A stretch of 64,000 nucleotides of DNA from Flavobacterium sp. N2820 (GCF_025947285.1 NZ_CP110008.1:124001-188000); one strand, 5' to 3'; positions 54,163-63,316 are shown, counted from the stretch's first letter. Numbers and translations are program-made. The notes: generated by a model from the letters alone, not told the origin.

Positions 54163-55653
54163 ATGAAACAATCAAAATATATACTTTTTACCCTATTACT
54201 GATAACGATGATAAATTGTAAAGGAATAAATAATGCTATCGAATTAGAGGTATATGAAACTTCTGAAAGCGGAAATGCATTGAAAAAGATAGATCAATTC
54301 TCTTCTACAGAAAATAAGGTTCTAATTAACATTAATCCTGAGAAAAAATTTCAAACGATAACAGGTTTTGGTGGTTCTTTTACAGAAGCTTCAGCTCATT
54401 TACTGACTAAAATTAGTAAAGTAAATCGTGAAAAAATCCTGAATGCTTATTTTAGTGAAAATGGGGCAAATTATTCACTAACTCGAACAACTATAGCTTC
54501 TTGTGATTTTTCACTTAAGAATTATACTTATGCTAAAGTAGAAAATGATTTAGCCTTAGAACATTTTACAATTGAAGACGATAAAGCAGATATTATTCCT
54601 ATGATTTTAGATGCGAAAGCAATTTCTAAAGAGGGATTTAACATTATTGCTTCGCCTTGGTCATGCCCGCCTTGGATGAAAGACAATAAAAGTTATGTAG
54701 GCGGAAAATTATTACCTGAATTTAACGACACTTTTGCCTTGTATTTTTCAAAATATTTAGAAGCTTACAAAAAAGAAGGGATTGATATTTGGGGTGTTAC
54801 AGTAATAAATGAACCTCATGGCAATGGAAACAACTGGGAAAGCACACTTTTTTCACCAGAAGAAATGACCTTATTTGTTCAAAATCATTTGGGACCAAAA
54901 TTAGAAAGAGATGGTTGGGAAGATATTAAAGTTTTAGGTTACGACCAAAATAGAGCAGGTTTACAAGAATGGGTGGATGCCATGTACAAAGATGAGAAGA
55001 CATCAAAATATTTTGCAGGAACCGCTATTCATTGGTACGAAAGCACATATGAAGTTTTTCCGGAAGCCTTACAATATGCACACAATAAAGCACCCAATAA
55101 ATATTTAATTCAAACTGAAGCTTGTGTAGATTCTGAAGTTCCACACTGGCAAGATGATGCTTGGTATTGGAAAAAAGAAGCTACTGATTGGGGTTGGGAT
55201 TGGGCTAGTGAGAAAGACAAATATTTGCATCCAAAATATGCACCTGTTAATCGTTATGCAGAAGATATTATCGGATGTTTGAATAATCAAGTTGATGGTT
55301 GGGTTGATTGGAATATGGTTTTAGATCGACAAGGTGGTCCAAATTGGTTCAAAAACTGGTGTGTCGCACCTGTAATTGTAGACGCTGAAAACGACGAAGT
55401 ATACTTTACACCATTGTATTATGTAATGGCACATTTTAGCAAATTCATGCGACCAGGAGCAATTAAAATTGGATGTGATGTCAATAATAAAGACCTTAAA
55501 GTAACCGCAGTTCAGAATCCAGATGAATCAATTGCTCTAGTGATATTTAATCCAACTACAACAAAATATACCATCGAAATTCAAATTAATAATCAAAATA
55601 CAGTCATTTCTATTGATGCAAAGGCATTGCAGACAGTTGTTATAAAAAAATAA
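54163..55653 (+). CDS. GH30 beta-glucosidase / beta-1,6-glucanase
   Basis: A 496-residue lipoprotein (YILFTLLLITMINCKG). GH30 motifs are complete: FQTITGFGGSFTEASAH, YSLTRTTIASCDFS, PWSCPPWMKDN, acid/base E217 (VTVINEPHGNGN), nucleophile E319 (LIQTEACVDSE) and the C-terminal beta-sandwich (SIALVIFNPT). In laminarin loci such enzymes remove beta-1,6 side branches, so it probably debranches laminarin for the GH17 and GH149 enzymes. The exact linkage is inferred from context. Confidence 0.9.
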   Translation: MKQSKYILFTLLLITMINCKGINNAIELEVYETSESGNALKKIDQFSSTENKVLININPEKKFQTITGFGGSFTEASAHLLTKISKVNREKILNAYFSENGANYSLTRTTIASCDFSLKNYTYAKVENDLALEHFTIEDDKADIIPMILDAKAISKEGFNIIASPWSCPPWMKDNKSYVGGKLLPEFNDTFALYFSKYLEAYKKEGIDIWGVTVINEPHGNGNNWESTLFSPEEMTLFVQNHLGPKLERDGWEDIKVLGYDQNRAGLQEWVDAMYKDEKTSKYFAGTAIHWYESTYEVFPEALQYAHNKAPNKYLIQTEACVDSEVPHWQDDAWYWKKEATDWGWDWASEKDKYLHPKYAPVNRYAEDIIGCLNNQVDGWVDWNMVLDRQGGPNWFKNWCVAPVIVDAENDEVYFTPLYYVMAHFSKFMRPGAIKIGCDVNNKDLKVTAVQNPDESIALVIFNPTTTKYTIEIQINNQNTVISIDAKALQTVVIKK

Positions 55654-55657
55654 AATT

Positions 55658-57178
55658 ATGGTAAAAAATAACGAAAATATCGTAGCAAAAGTTCCTATTG
55701 TTCAAAAAGCTGCTTTTGGATCAGGACATTTGGTCAATAATTTATTGCCTGGTGCACTTGGAGTTTTCTCATTTTTTTTAATTACAGCTTTTGGAATTGA
55801 ACCAGCAATTGCAGGTTTACTTTCGGCTATTCCACGATTTTTCGATGCACTTACCGACCCTATAATGGGATTTATTTCAGACAATACTACTTCAAGATGG
55901 GGTAGAAGAAGACCTTACATTTTTGTGGGTGCAATTTTATCGGCTATATTATTTGCAGTGCAATGGCAGTTATTTGCAGAAAATGGTACAACATTTAATT
56001 TCTGGTATTTTTTATTATTTTCTATTCTATTCATTTTTGCCAATACAATTTTTTCAACACCACTAATCGGTTTTGGATATGAAATGAGTTCTGATACTAA
56101 AGAACGAACAAGATTAATGGGAATTGCTAATATGGTTGGACAAATATCTTGGATGATAGTTCCTCTTTTTTGGGTATTAATTGCTAACAAAGATTTGTTT
56201 GAATCACAAGCGGACGGTGTTCGAACATTATCAATTTATGTAGGTTTTACGTGTTTGTTTTTTGGAATTATGCCTGCTATTTTTTGTAAAGAAATGGATG
56301 TTTCTGACGCAGATAGTAAAGCCAATTTAACATTCAAAGATTTGACAAAAAACATGAAAATTTTATGGATTACGATGAAAAATATGACTAAAAATAATCC
56401 GTTTATGCGTTTGTGTGGAGCAACATTTTTAGTGTTCAATGGATTTCAAATGGTTGGTTCATTTAGTTTTTTTATTATTGTTTTTTACATGTTTAAAGGA
56501 AGTTATGAATTAGCAGGAACGGTACCAGCTGTTTTCTCAATATTAATTGCGGTAACTACATTTTTTATAGTTATTCCTATAGTAACTTGGATGGCAAACA
56601 AATTTGGTAAGCGTAATGCATTCATTATTTCTACATTTATTTCAATAGTAGGTTACATATTTAAATGGTGGGGATTTGTAGAAGTTGATCAAAATACCGC
56701 TGTGCTTTTTAATGATGTTTTTGTTCAAGTTGGTGTGGTTAAATTTTCTTTAGAGATACCAATTATATTGCTACTTCCAATTCCTTTTATGGCATTTGGA
56801 TTGGGTGGATTGTTCACCTTAATGATGAGTATGACAGCGGATGTGTGTGATTTAGATGAACTTCAAAATGGTTTACCAAGAAGAGAAGGTACATTTGGTG
56901 CAATATACTGGTGGTCAGTAAAAATTGGTCAATCAATTGCGTTAGCGTTAGGTGGTTTGGTTTTGTCACTTGTTGGTTTTGATGCTGGAAGTGACACTCA
57001 AACATTAGAAACAATGAATGACTTAAGAATTGCAGACATTATTATACCTTCATTAACTGCACTTATAGCTGTTTGGATTATGTGGAAATATAGCTTAAAT
57101 GAAGATAGAGTAAAAATAATACAAAAGGAATTAAAGGAAAGAAGAGCTGAAAAAAATAACAATTTAAAAGTAAAGTAA
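55658..57178 (+). CDS. GPH-family (MFS_2) sugar:cation symporter
   Basis: A 506-residue inner-membrane protein with twelve predicted helices. The glycoside-pentoside-hexuronide signature is seen near the start (SAIPRFFDALTDPIMGFISDNTTSRWGRRRPYIFVGA) and again in the central GLGGLFTLMMSMTADVCDLDELQNGLPRREGTFGAIYWW. It probably carries beta-glucan oligosaccharides or glucose into the cytosol, where the phosphorylase and two GH17 enzymes wait. Four bases from the GH30 gene, one from the next GH17. Confidence 0.9.
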   Translation: MVKNNENIVAKVPIVQKAAFGSGHLVNNLLPGALGVFSFFLITAFGIEPAIAGLLSAIPRFFDALTDPIMGFISDNTTSRWGRRRPYIFVGAILSAILFAVQWQLFAENGTTFNFWYFLLFSILFIFANTIFSTPLIGFGYEMSSDTKERTRLMGIANMVGQISWMIVPLFWVLIANKDLFESQADGVRTLSIYVGFTCLFFGIMPAIFCKEMDVSDADSKANLTFKDLTKNMKILWITMKNMTKNNPFMRLCGATFLVFNGFQMVGSFSFFIIVFYMFKGSYELAGTVPAVFSILIAVTTFFIVIPIVTWMANKFGKRNAFIISTFISIVGYIFKWWGFVEVDQNTAVLFNDVFVQVGVVKFSLEIPIILLLPIPFMAFGLGGLFTLMMSMTADVCDLDELQNGLPRREGTFGAIYWWSVKIGQSIALALGGLVLSLVGFDAGSDTQTLETMNDLRIADIIIPSLTALIAVWIMWKYSLNEDRVKIIQKELKERRAEKNNNLKVK

Positions 57179-57179
57179 A

Positions 57180-58106
57180 ATGTCATTCAGAACCGACTAC
57201 ATACTGTATTCCAAAAATTTTGATTCTGCAACTGCTGATTTCAAAAATGGCCTTGATTTTTCAACAAAATCTCCAGAAGACATCACACTTTTATATTCAC
57301 AAGTTTTGCAAAGTGGTATGCACGGACTTTGCTTTAGTATGTATGAAGAAGGTCAAAAACCTGGTGATACTATTTCTGAAGAGCAAGTGCGAAGAAGGCT
57401 TGAAATCATGGCGCCTTATACAAAATGGGTTCGCTCGTTTTCTTGCATTGAAGGAAACGAATTTATTCCTAAAATTGCTCGTGAGTTAGGAATGAAAACA
57501 CTCGTAGGAGCTTGGTTAGGAGACGACGCCGAAAAGAACGAAAAAGAAATAGAAGCCCTAATTCAGTTGGCAAAAGAGGGTTTTGTAGATATTGCCGCTG
57601 TAGGAAACGAAGTAATGTATCGAAAAGACTTATCGGAAGATGAATTACTTCAGTTTATCCATAAAGTAAAAAACGAAATCCCTTTTCATATTCCCGTAGG
57701 TTATGTAGATGCCTATTATGAGTTTACCATTAAGCCAAGAATTACAGAAGCATGTGATGTTATTTTAACCAATTGTTATCCGTATTGGGAAGGAACAAAT
57801 CAAGAATATGCTTTGTCTCACATGAAAAGTATGTATCATCAAGCAAAAAGTGTAGCCAATGGAAAAAAAGTGATTATCACAGAAACGGGTTGGCCAAGTC
57901 ATGGGGAAAGTTTCAAAGATTCGCATCCTTCGGATGAAAATGCAATGAAGTATTTTATCAATACTCAACTTTGGTCCAAAGATGAAAATATCCAAATTTT
58001 CTATTTTTCTTCATTTGATGAATCATGGAAAGTAGGGCCAGAAGGCGAAGTTGGTGCACATTGGGGAATTTGGGATAAAAACGAAAAGCTAAAATATGGT
58101 AAATAA
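57180..58106 (+). CDS. cytoplasmic GH17 enzyme, copy A
   Basis: A 308-residue GH17 barrel without signal peptide. Acid/base E144 (AVGNEVMYRKDL) and nucleophile E235 (VIITETGWPSHG) are in place; the opening SQVLQSGMHGLCFSMYEEGQKPGD and the closing FYFSSFDESWKVGPEGEVGAHWG are well formed. The lack of any leader sequence, next to a sugar symporter, suggests it acts on imported oligosaccharides, as a hydrolase or transglycosylase. It overlaps the next GH17 gene by 11 bases. Confidence 0.85.
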   Translation: MSFRTDYILYSKNFDSATADFKNGLDFSTKSPEDITLLYSQVLQSGMHGLCFSMYEEGQKPGDTISEEQVRRRLEIMAPYTKWVRSFSCIEGNEFIPKIARELGMKTLVGAWLGDDAEKNEKEIEALIQLAKEGFVDIAAVGNEVMYRKDLSEDELLQFIHKVKNEIPFHIPVGYVDAYYEFTIKPRITEACDVILTNCYPYWEGTNQEYALSHMKSMYHQAKSVANGKKVIITETGWPSHGESFKDSHPSDENAMKYFINTQLWSKDENIQIFYFSSFDESWKVGPEGEVGAHWGIWDKNEKLKYGK

Positions 58107-59028
58107 TTTTGAAGCACTTCAGCTCATTCCAGGTAATGCAATTTGCTATTCGGGTTTTAGAGAAGGACAACAACCGGGAGGGATTTATCCTTCGTATGAT
58201 GAAATAAAAGAAGATTTACTGCTCCTTCAAACCCAATGGAAACACATTCGTTTGTATGATTGTGATGCACATGCAGTAACCGTTTTAGAAGTCATTCGTC
58301 AAGAAAAATTACCGTTACAAGTAATGTTGGGTGCTTATATTGTTGCCGAAATGAATAATTTTGGATGTCCATGGGGAGGTGCAAATTATTCAGAATCAGA
58401 ATTGGCTCACAATAAAATTAAAAACCTCAATCAAATCAAACGATTAATTGAGTTAGCCAATCAATATTCGGATATTATTTGTTTGCTTTCTGCAGGAAAT
58501 GAAGCATGTGTAGATTGGACAGATCACTATGTTCCAGTTTCTAGTGTGATGGCTTATGTGATGTTAATTAAAAAAGAAGCGAAACAACCTGTAACTTTTT
58601 GTGAAAATTATGTGCCATGGTTAACAAAATTAAAACCTTTGGCAGAATTGGTTGATTTTATATCTATTCACACTTATCCGGTTTGGGAATATAAAAATAT
58701 TCATCAAGCTTTAGATTATACAAGAGAAAATTATTCCGCTGTAGCAAATTTGTACCCTAACAAACCTGTTGTTATTACCGAAGCAGGTTGGGCAACCAAT
58801 TCCAACGGAAAAGGAATAGAATCTCACAATGTTAGTGAAGAATATCAAGCCATATATTATAACGATTTAGTCAATTGGTCAGAAAAGGAAGGGATTTTAA
58901 CTTACGTTTTTGAGGCTTTTGATGAATCATGGAAAGGTTCAAATGATGCATTAGAACCCGAAAAGCATTGGGGACTTTTTAGAATTGACCGCACTCCAAA
59001 ATTGGTTATGGAAAATTTAATGGTTTAA
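58096..59028 (+). CDS. cytoplasmic GH17 enzyme, copy B
   Basis: A 310-residue GH17 barrel without signal peptide. Acid/base E136 (LSAGNEACVDWTDHY) and nucleophile E229 (VVITEAGWATNS) are intact. The sequence is nearer to the lipoprotein GH17 at 52863 (shared ICYSGFREGQ-type opening and VFEAFDESWK) than to its overlapping neighbour, so the pair is not a recent tandem duplication. Cytoplasmic processing of oligosaccharides is inferred from the missing signal and the symporter context. Confidence 0.85.
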   Translation: MVNNFEALQLIPGNAICYSGFREGQQPGGIYPSYDEIKEDLLLLQTQWKHIRLYDCDAHAVTVLEVIRQEKLPLQVMLGAYIVAEMNNFGCPWGGANYSESELAHNKIKNLNQIKRLIELANQYSDIICLLSAGNEACVDWTDHYVPVSSVMAYVMLIKKEAKQPVTFCENYVPWLTKLKPLAELVDFISIHTYPVWEYKNIHQALDYTRENYSAVANLYPNKPVVITEAGWATNSNGKGIESHNVSEEYQAIYYNDLVNWSEKEGILTYVFEAFDESWKGSNDALEPEKHWGLFRIDRTPKLVMENLMV

Positions 59029-59055
59029 ATTTCATTTAGTTAAAACACATTTATT

Positions 59056-60753
59056 ATGCAAAAAAATACTTTTTATACTATCATTTGTTCATTTTTAATT
59101 TGCACTCAATGTTTTTTTGCGCAAGTTGATGTGGTTTATAATGATTTAGTTTGGTCAGATGAATTTGATGTAAACGGCGCTGTAAATCCTACCAAATGGC
59201 ATCATCAAACGCAATTGCCAGCTGGCGGAAGTTGGTTCAATGGTGAAGTTCAACATTATACCGACGAATTAACTAATTCATTTGTAAATGCTGGATTTCT
59301 AAATATTGTAGCCAAAAAAGAACCCTACACATCACAAGGTTTTACAAAACAATATACTTCGGCACGATTGAATTCAAAATTTGCTTTTAAATATGGTCGT
59401 GTTGATGTTAGAGCAAAATTACCAATAGAAGCAGGAACTTGGCCCGCCATTTGGATGCTTGGTAAAAACGTAAATGAAGATGGTGGCTTCTTTGATGCAG
59501 CCTTTGGAACTACAAATTGGCCTGCATGTGGTGAAATTGATATTATGGAACATGGAATAACACCTTCGCAATCGGTAAATTATGTTCAAAGTGCTCTTCA
59601 CACCCCTTCTTCTTTTGGAAATACAATGAACATTGGTGGAACAATTGCTAATAATTTGGGTACAGATTATCATATATATTCTATGAATTGGTCTCCTTTT
59701 CAAATTACTTTTTTATTAGACGGTGTGCCATTTTATACCTATAATCCAGCGGTTAAAACACCAAGTAATTGGCCTTTTGATTTAGAACAATATCTTTTAC
59801 TCAATATTGCAATGGGTGGAATAGCTGGAAATATCAGTCCAAGTTATACACAAAGTTCAATGGTAATCGATTATGTAAGAGTCTATCAAAATATTGTAGT
59901 AGACACGCAAATACCAACAAATTTCACTGCTACTGTTGGTAATATAACTAGTTCCTCTGTTGAATTATTGCTGAATGCAAATGATGACTCTGGAACAATA
60001 GTTTATGATGTTGCTTATGGAAGCTTAACTAATTCGTCTGCAGGAACTTCTGGGGTGCAAAAATCGTTAGTAATTTCTGGTTTAAGCCCAAATACAAATT
60101 ATACTTTTTCTGTTGCCGCAAGTGATGTAACTGGAAATGATGCTGTGAATAATTCAATTGTATTAAATGCTACAACTCTAGATGTTACGGGTTGTTCAGG
60201 AACAGATACGGTTGCACAACAAGGTTCTTTTTCAATTGGATACAATTATGCATTTGAAACCATTGGAACTGATGTAAAAATTACTTTTGAAATGTTAGAT
60301 ACTGATAAAGTAGGTGTTGTAGCCTATTTGTGGAAACAATCACCTTTTACCGAAACACCAATGACAAATGTTTCTGGAAACATTTTTACTCACACAATTA
60401 CAGGGCAAACTATTGGAGCTACAATTAATTATGCCGTAAAATTTGCTTACGCGAATGGATTATCTGTGACAGCATATTTTCCCTATGTTGTTGGTAACAA
60501 CTGTGCTTTAGATCAAGTAGATTATAATGAATTTATCAATTTTACGTTCACTAATCCTGCGAGAGATTTTATTCAAATTACCTCTAAATACAAGATTGAT
60601 AAGGTTGAAATGTATTCTATTATTGGAAATAAAGTTTTAGATACACAAGTAAATACCAATACAATTGATGTTTCAAATGTAGCAGAAGGTATTTATGTAC
60701 TAACAATTTATTCAGGAAATCAAAAAAGTAATAAAAAAATAGTAATTCAATAA
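59056..60753 (+). CDS. GH16 beta-glucanase with FN3-like modules and T9SS sorting domain
   Basis: A 565-residue exported protein. Signal peptide (YTIICSFLICTQCFFAQ), then a GH16 domain with catalytic ACGEIDIMEHG (nucleophile E160, D162, acid/base E165) and a variant opening that contains TQLPAGGSWFNGEVQHYTDE. An FN3-like domain (TNFTATVGNITSSSVELLLNAND) and a second beta-sandwich follow. The last 70 residues are a T9SS type A sorting domain (NFTFTNPARDFIQIT, MYSIIGNKVLD, VAEGIYVLTIYSG). It is the surface or secreted enzyme that starts glucan breakdown. Confidence 0.9.
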   Translation: MQKNTFYTIICSFLICTQCFFAQVDVVYNDLVWSDEFDVNGAVNPTKWHHQTQLPAGGSWFNGEVQHYTDELTNSFVNAGFLNIVAKKEPYTSQGFTKQYTSARLNSKFAFKYGRVDVRAKLPIEAGTWPAIWMLGKNVNEDGGFFDAAFGTTNWPACGEIDIMEHGITPSQSVNYVQSALHTPSSFGNTMNIGGTIANNLGTDYHIYSMNWSPFQITFLLDGVPFYTYNPAVKTPSNWPFDLEQYLLLNIAMGGIAGNISPSYTQSSMVIDYVRVYQNIVVDTQIPTNFTATVGNITSSSVELLLNANDDSGTIVYDVAYGSLTNSSAGTSGVQKSLVISGLSPNTNYTFSVAASDVTGNDAVNNSIVLNATTLDVTGCSGTDTVAQQGSFSIGYNYAFETIGTDVKITFEMLDTDKVGVVAYLWKQSPFTETPMTNVSGNIFTHTITGQTIGATINYAVKFAYANGLSVTAYFPYVVGNNCALDQVDYNEFINFTFTNPARDFIQITSKYKIDKVEMYSIIGNKVLDTQVNTNTIDVSNVAEGIYVLTIYSGNQKSNKKIVIQ

Positions 60754-60803
60754 AAAGTGTAATTTACCGAAAAGCACACTATGAATTAGCTCATGTTTAG
60801 TAT

Positions 60804-60841
60804 AAAACACTTTCAGTTTCATTAGGAAAAGAAAGTGTTTT
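60804..60841 (+). terminator. terminator of the glucan operon
   Basis: Arms 60804-60814 and 60831-60841 (AAAACACTTTC/GAAAGTGTTTT) with a 16-base loop and T-run, 50 bases past the last GH16 stop. Confidence 0.85.
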
Positions 60842-60882
60842 TTATTTTTATTGTCTTTTAAATGTTAAATTTTTAATTAAAA

Positions 60883-60915
60883 TTTGTTTCTTAAATAAAA
60901 TTTATGTTAAATTTG
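60883..60915 (+). promoter_or_regulatory. Bacteroidota-type promoter before the sigma factor gene
   Basis: TTTG at 60883-60886, a 21-base spacer and an exact TAAATTTG at 60908-60915, followed by an 87-base leader to the ATG at 61003. Confidence 0.6.
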
Positions 60916-61002
60916 GCTTAAATAATCTCAAAACAAGAATTGCCTATACAATAAAAATACTTTTTAGAACCCGAAAACTTAAATTAACTAAAAGGTATTG
61001 TT

Positions 61003-61587
61003 ATGGCTAATCTTGTACTTCCGGATGCGATATTGGTGAAGAATTACATAAGCGGTGATGAGTCTGCTTTAGCTTCATTAATAGAAAGACATCAATCTAA
61101 AATCTACGGATTTATTTATTCAAAAGTTAATGATAGAGATTTATCAGATGATATTTTTCAAGATACCTTTATTAAAGTCATTAGAACACTAAAAACAAAA
61201 TCGTATAACGAAGAAGGAAAATTTTTGCCTTGGGTTATGCGAATTGCTCACAATTTAGTAGTTGATCATTTTAGAAAAGCAAAAAAAATGCCTTTTCAAA
61301 GGGAAACGGAAGAGTATTCTATTTTTAATTATATGACTGATAATGCGCCAACGGTTGAAAGTCAAATGATAACTGAGCAAGTTGAGGTTGATTTAACACG
61401 CTTATTAGACGAACTTCCAGCCGATCAAAAAGAAGTTTTAGTGATGCGCATGTATCAAGATTTGAGTTTTAAAGAAATTGCTGAATTAACAGGAGTTAGT
61501 ATAAATACTGCCCTAGGTAGAATGCGTTATGCACTGCTGAATTTGAGAAAAATTATAGAAAAAAATCAAATTATTTTGACGAATTAA
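61003..61587 (+). CDS. ECF-type RNA polymerase sigma factor
   Basis: A 194-residue sigma-70 family factor with regions 2 and 4 only. Region 2: LASLIERHQSKIYGFIYSKV, DDIFQDTFIKVIRTL, FLPWVMRIAHNLVVDHFRK. Region 4: LDELPADQKEVLVMRMYQDLSFKEIAELTGVSINTALGRMRYAL. No anti-sigma gene lies beside it; a 47-residue microprotein follows instead. The regulon is unknown; such genes are close to universal in Flavobacteria. Confidence 0.92.
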   Translation: MANLVLPDAILVKNYISGDESALASLIERHQSKIYGFIYSKVNDRDLSDDIFQDTFIKVIRTLKTKSYNEEGKFLPWVMRIAHNLVVDHFRKAKKMPFQRETEEYSIFNYMTDNAPTVESQMITEQVEVDLTRLLDELPADQKEVLVMRMYQDLSFKEIAELTGVSINTALGRMRYALLNLRKIIEKNQIILTN

Positions 61588-61638
61588 TACTAAAAGTAAA
61601 ATTTTGCCGTTATAGAATTAAACAAATAAACTCCATAC

Positions 61639-61782
61639 ATGGCAAAACTTTACTCTAAAAGAAAATTAGTTCCTCAAATGATGTTACCTAAAAAAGAAAC
61701 GGTTTCGTTTTTACTCAATTTTTCTAAAGCATTGAGTACCTATAAAGTAGGTAATGTTTCAATTGAAATTATAGCTAATTAA
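61639..61782 (+). CDS. 47-residue basic microprotein downstream of the sigma factor
   Basis: From ATG 61639 to TAA 61780-61782 a short frame encodes a basic N-terminus (MAKLYSKRKLVPQMMLPKKE) then TVSFLLNFSKAL and a closing strand VGNVSIEIIAN. The gene sits 51 bases after the sigma factor stop and three bases before a clean terminator. I recall a similar small gene at this place in related genomes. Function unknown; a role with the sigma factor is speculative. Confidence 0.65.
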   Translation: MAKLYSKRKLVPQMMLPKKETVSFLLNFSKALSTYKVGNVSIEIIAN

Positions 61783-61784
61783 AG

Positions 61785-61814
61785 AAAATGCCTCAAAGAG
61801 ATTTGAGGCATTTT
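61785..61814. terminator. bidirectional terminator
   Basis: A 13-bp perfect stem (61785-61797 with 61802-61814, core ATGCCTCAAA) with A- and T-runs on both sides, between the convergent microprotein and DUF2200 genes. Confidence 0.92.
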
Positions 61815-62165
61815 TTATGGTCTTAAGATTTTTTCCATAGCCCTTCCTTTGGCTAATTCATCAATTAATTTATCCATATAGCGTACTTTTTTCATCAATG
61901 GGTCTTCGATTTCTTCTATGCGATAACCACAAATAACGCCAGTGATTTTTGTTGCGTTTTCGTTGAGTTGTGGTGCTTGCTCAAAAAAAGTTTCAAAATC
62001 AACTTTGCTATCAATTTGTTTTTGTAAGCTTTCAAGCGTGTAACCCGTTAACCAACAAATAATTTCGTCAACTTCTTCTTTTGTTCGATTCTTTTTCTCT
62101 GCTTTGGCTATATAATGTGGGTAAACACCAGCAAAGATCATTTGATTTATATTTCTTGAAGCCAT
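61815..62165 (-). CDS. DUF2200 protein
   Basis: A 116-residue cytoplasmic protein with the full DUF2200 pattern: [34 protein letters not shown], then [23 protein letters not shown]-type segment and [13 protein letters not shown]. Small, helical, no catalytic motif. Its start is directly adjacent to the nth stop, so the two form an operon. Function unknown. Confidence 0.88.
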   Translation of the reverse strand: MASRNINQMIFAGVYPHYIAKAEKKNRTKEEVDEIICWLTGYTLESLQKQIDSKVDFETFFEQAPQLNENATKITGVICGYRIEEIEDPLMKKVRYMDKLIDELAKGRAMEKILRP

Positions 62166-62813
62166 TTATTTTTTAATTTCATTAATTATACTCTTTCTTC
62201 CAATTGTTTTGGTAATAATATCTTTTTCTAAATTCCAGCCTCGAGCAGGTGAGTATTCGCGTCCGTACCAAATAATTTGCAAGTGTAACTCGTTCCAACA
62301 CGCTTCTGGAAAAATACGTTTGGCATCTTTCTCTGTTTGTTGTACGTTTTTGCCATTGGTTAATCCCCATCGATACATCAATCTATGAATGTGTGTATCT
62401 ACCGGAAAAGCGGGTACTCCAAAAGCTTGACTCATCACGACACTTGCTGTTTTGTGTCCCACAGCTGGTAATGCTTCTAATGCTTCAAAACTTTGAGGTA
62501 CTTCGCCATTGTATTTGTCAATTAAAATTTCGGATAGACCGTGAATTCCTTTCGATTTCATAGGTGATAAACCACACGGACGAATGATTTCCTTGATTTC
62601 TTCCACTGTCATTTTTACCATATCATACGGATTGTCAGCTTTGGCAAATAGGAGTGGTGTAATTTGATTCACACGAACATCGGTGCATTGTGCCGAAAGC
62701 AAAACTGCAATCAACAATGTGTATGGATCTTTATGGTCTAACGGAATCGGAATTTCGGGATATAATTCATTTAACGTATTTATAACAAATGTTACCTTCT
62801 CGCTTTTGGTCAT
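62166..62813 (-). CDS. nth: endonuclease III without the iron-sulfur cluster loop
   Basis: A 215-residue DNA glycosylase/AP lyase of the HhH-GPD family. Present: LLIAVLLSAQCTDVRVNQ, the helix-hairpin-helix ALPAVGHKTASVV with the catalytic Lys, and FPVDTHIHRL with the catalytic Asp. In E. coli Nth four cysteines (C-x6-C-x2-C-x5-C) near the C-terminus hold a [4Fe-4S] cluster; here the matching stretch (WYGREYSPARGWNLEKD) has none. Base-excision of oxidised pyrimidines is still expected because the active-site residues are kept. First gene of a pair with DUF2200. Confidence 0.88.
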   Translation of the reverse strand: MTKSEKVTFVINTLNELYPEIPIPLDHKDPYTLLIAVLLSAQCTDVRVNQITPLLFAKADNPYDMVKMTVEEIKEIIRPCGLSPMKSKGIHGLSEILIDKYNGEVPQSFEALEALPAVGHKTASVVMSQAFGVPAFPVDTHIHRLMYRWGLTNGKNVQQTEKDAKRIFPEACWNELHLQIIWYGREYSPARGWNLEKDIITKTIGRKSIINEIKK

Positions 62814-62863
62814 TTTTAACTATCTTTAGTTTTTATTTGAATCATTTGTAAAAGTATAAAAAT

Positions 62864-63316
62864 ATGACAACATTAAAAACAGGAGATAAAGCACCTAATT
62901 TTTCAGGTTTAGACCAAAATGGAGCCACTCACAAATTAGCCGATTATAAAGGAAAGAAATTAGTTGTTTTCTTTTATCCAAAGGCAAGCACGCCTGGTTG
63001 TACGGCAGAAGCTTGTGATTTGAGAGATAATTATGCTCGTTTTCAAGCCAATAATTATGCGTTATTAGGTGTGAGTGCAGATAGTGCAAAAGCGCAAGCT
63101 AAGTTCATTGAGAAATTTAATTTGCCATTTCCGTTGTTAGCTGATGAAGATAAATCGGTTATTCAGGCATTTGGTGTTTGGGGACCAAAGAAATTTATGG
63201 GTAAAGAATACGATGGTATTCACAGAACCACATTTATAATTGATGAAAACGGGATTATAGAAGAAGTAATTTCAGATGTAAAAACAAAAGCTCATGCAGC
63301 GCAGATATTGAAATAA
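62864..63316 (+). CDS. bcp: thioredoxin-dependent thiol peroxidase (BCP/PrxQ)
   Basis: A 150-residue atypical two-Cys peroxiredoxin that reduces H2O2 and organic peroxides. Peroxidatic C46 and resolving C51 lie in YPKASTPGCTAEACDLRDNY. Other landmarks: LKTGDKAPNFSGLDQNG, LLGVSADSAKAQAKF, FPLLADEDKSVIQAFGVWG, HRTTFIIDENG. Complete length; cytosolic. Divergent from nth. Confidence 0.95.
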   Translation: MTTLKTGDKAPNFSGLDQNGATHKLADYKGKKLVVFFYPKASTPGCTAEACDLRDNYARFQANNYALLGVSADSAKAQAKFIEKFNLPFPLLADEDKSVIQAFGVWGPKKFMGKEYDGIHRTTFIIDENGIIEEVISDVKTKAHAAQILK

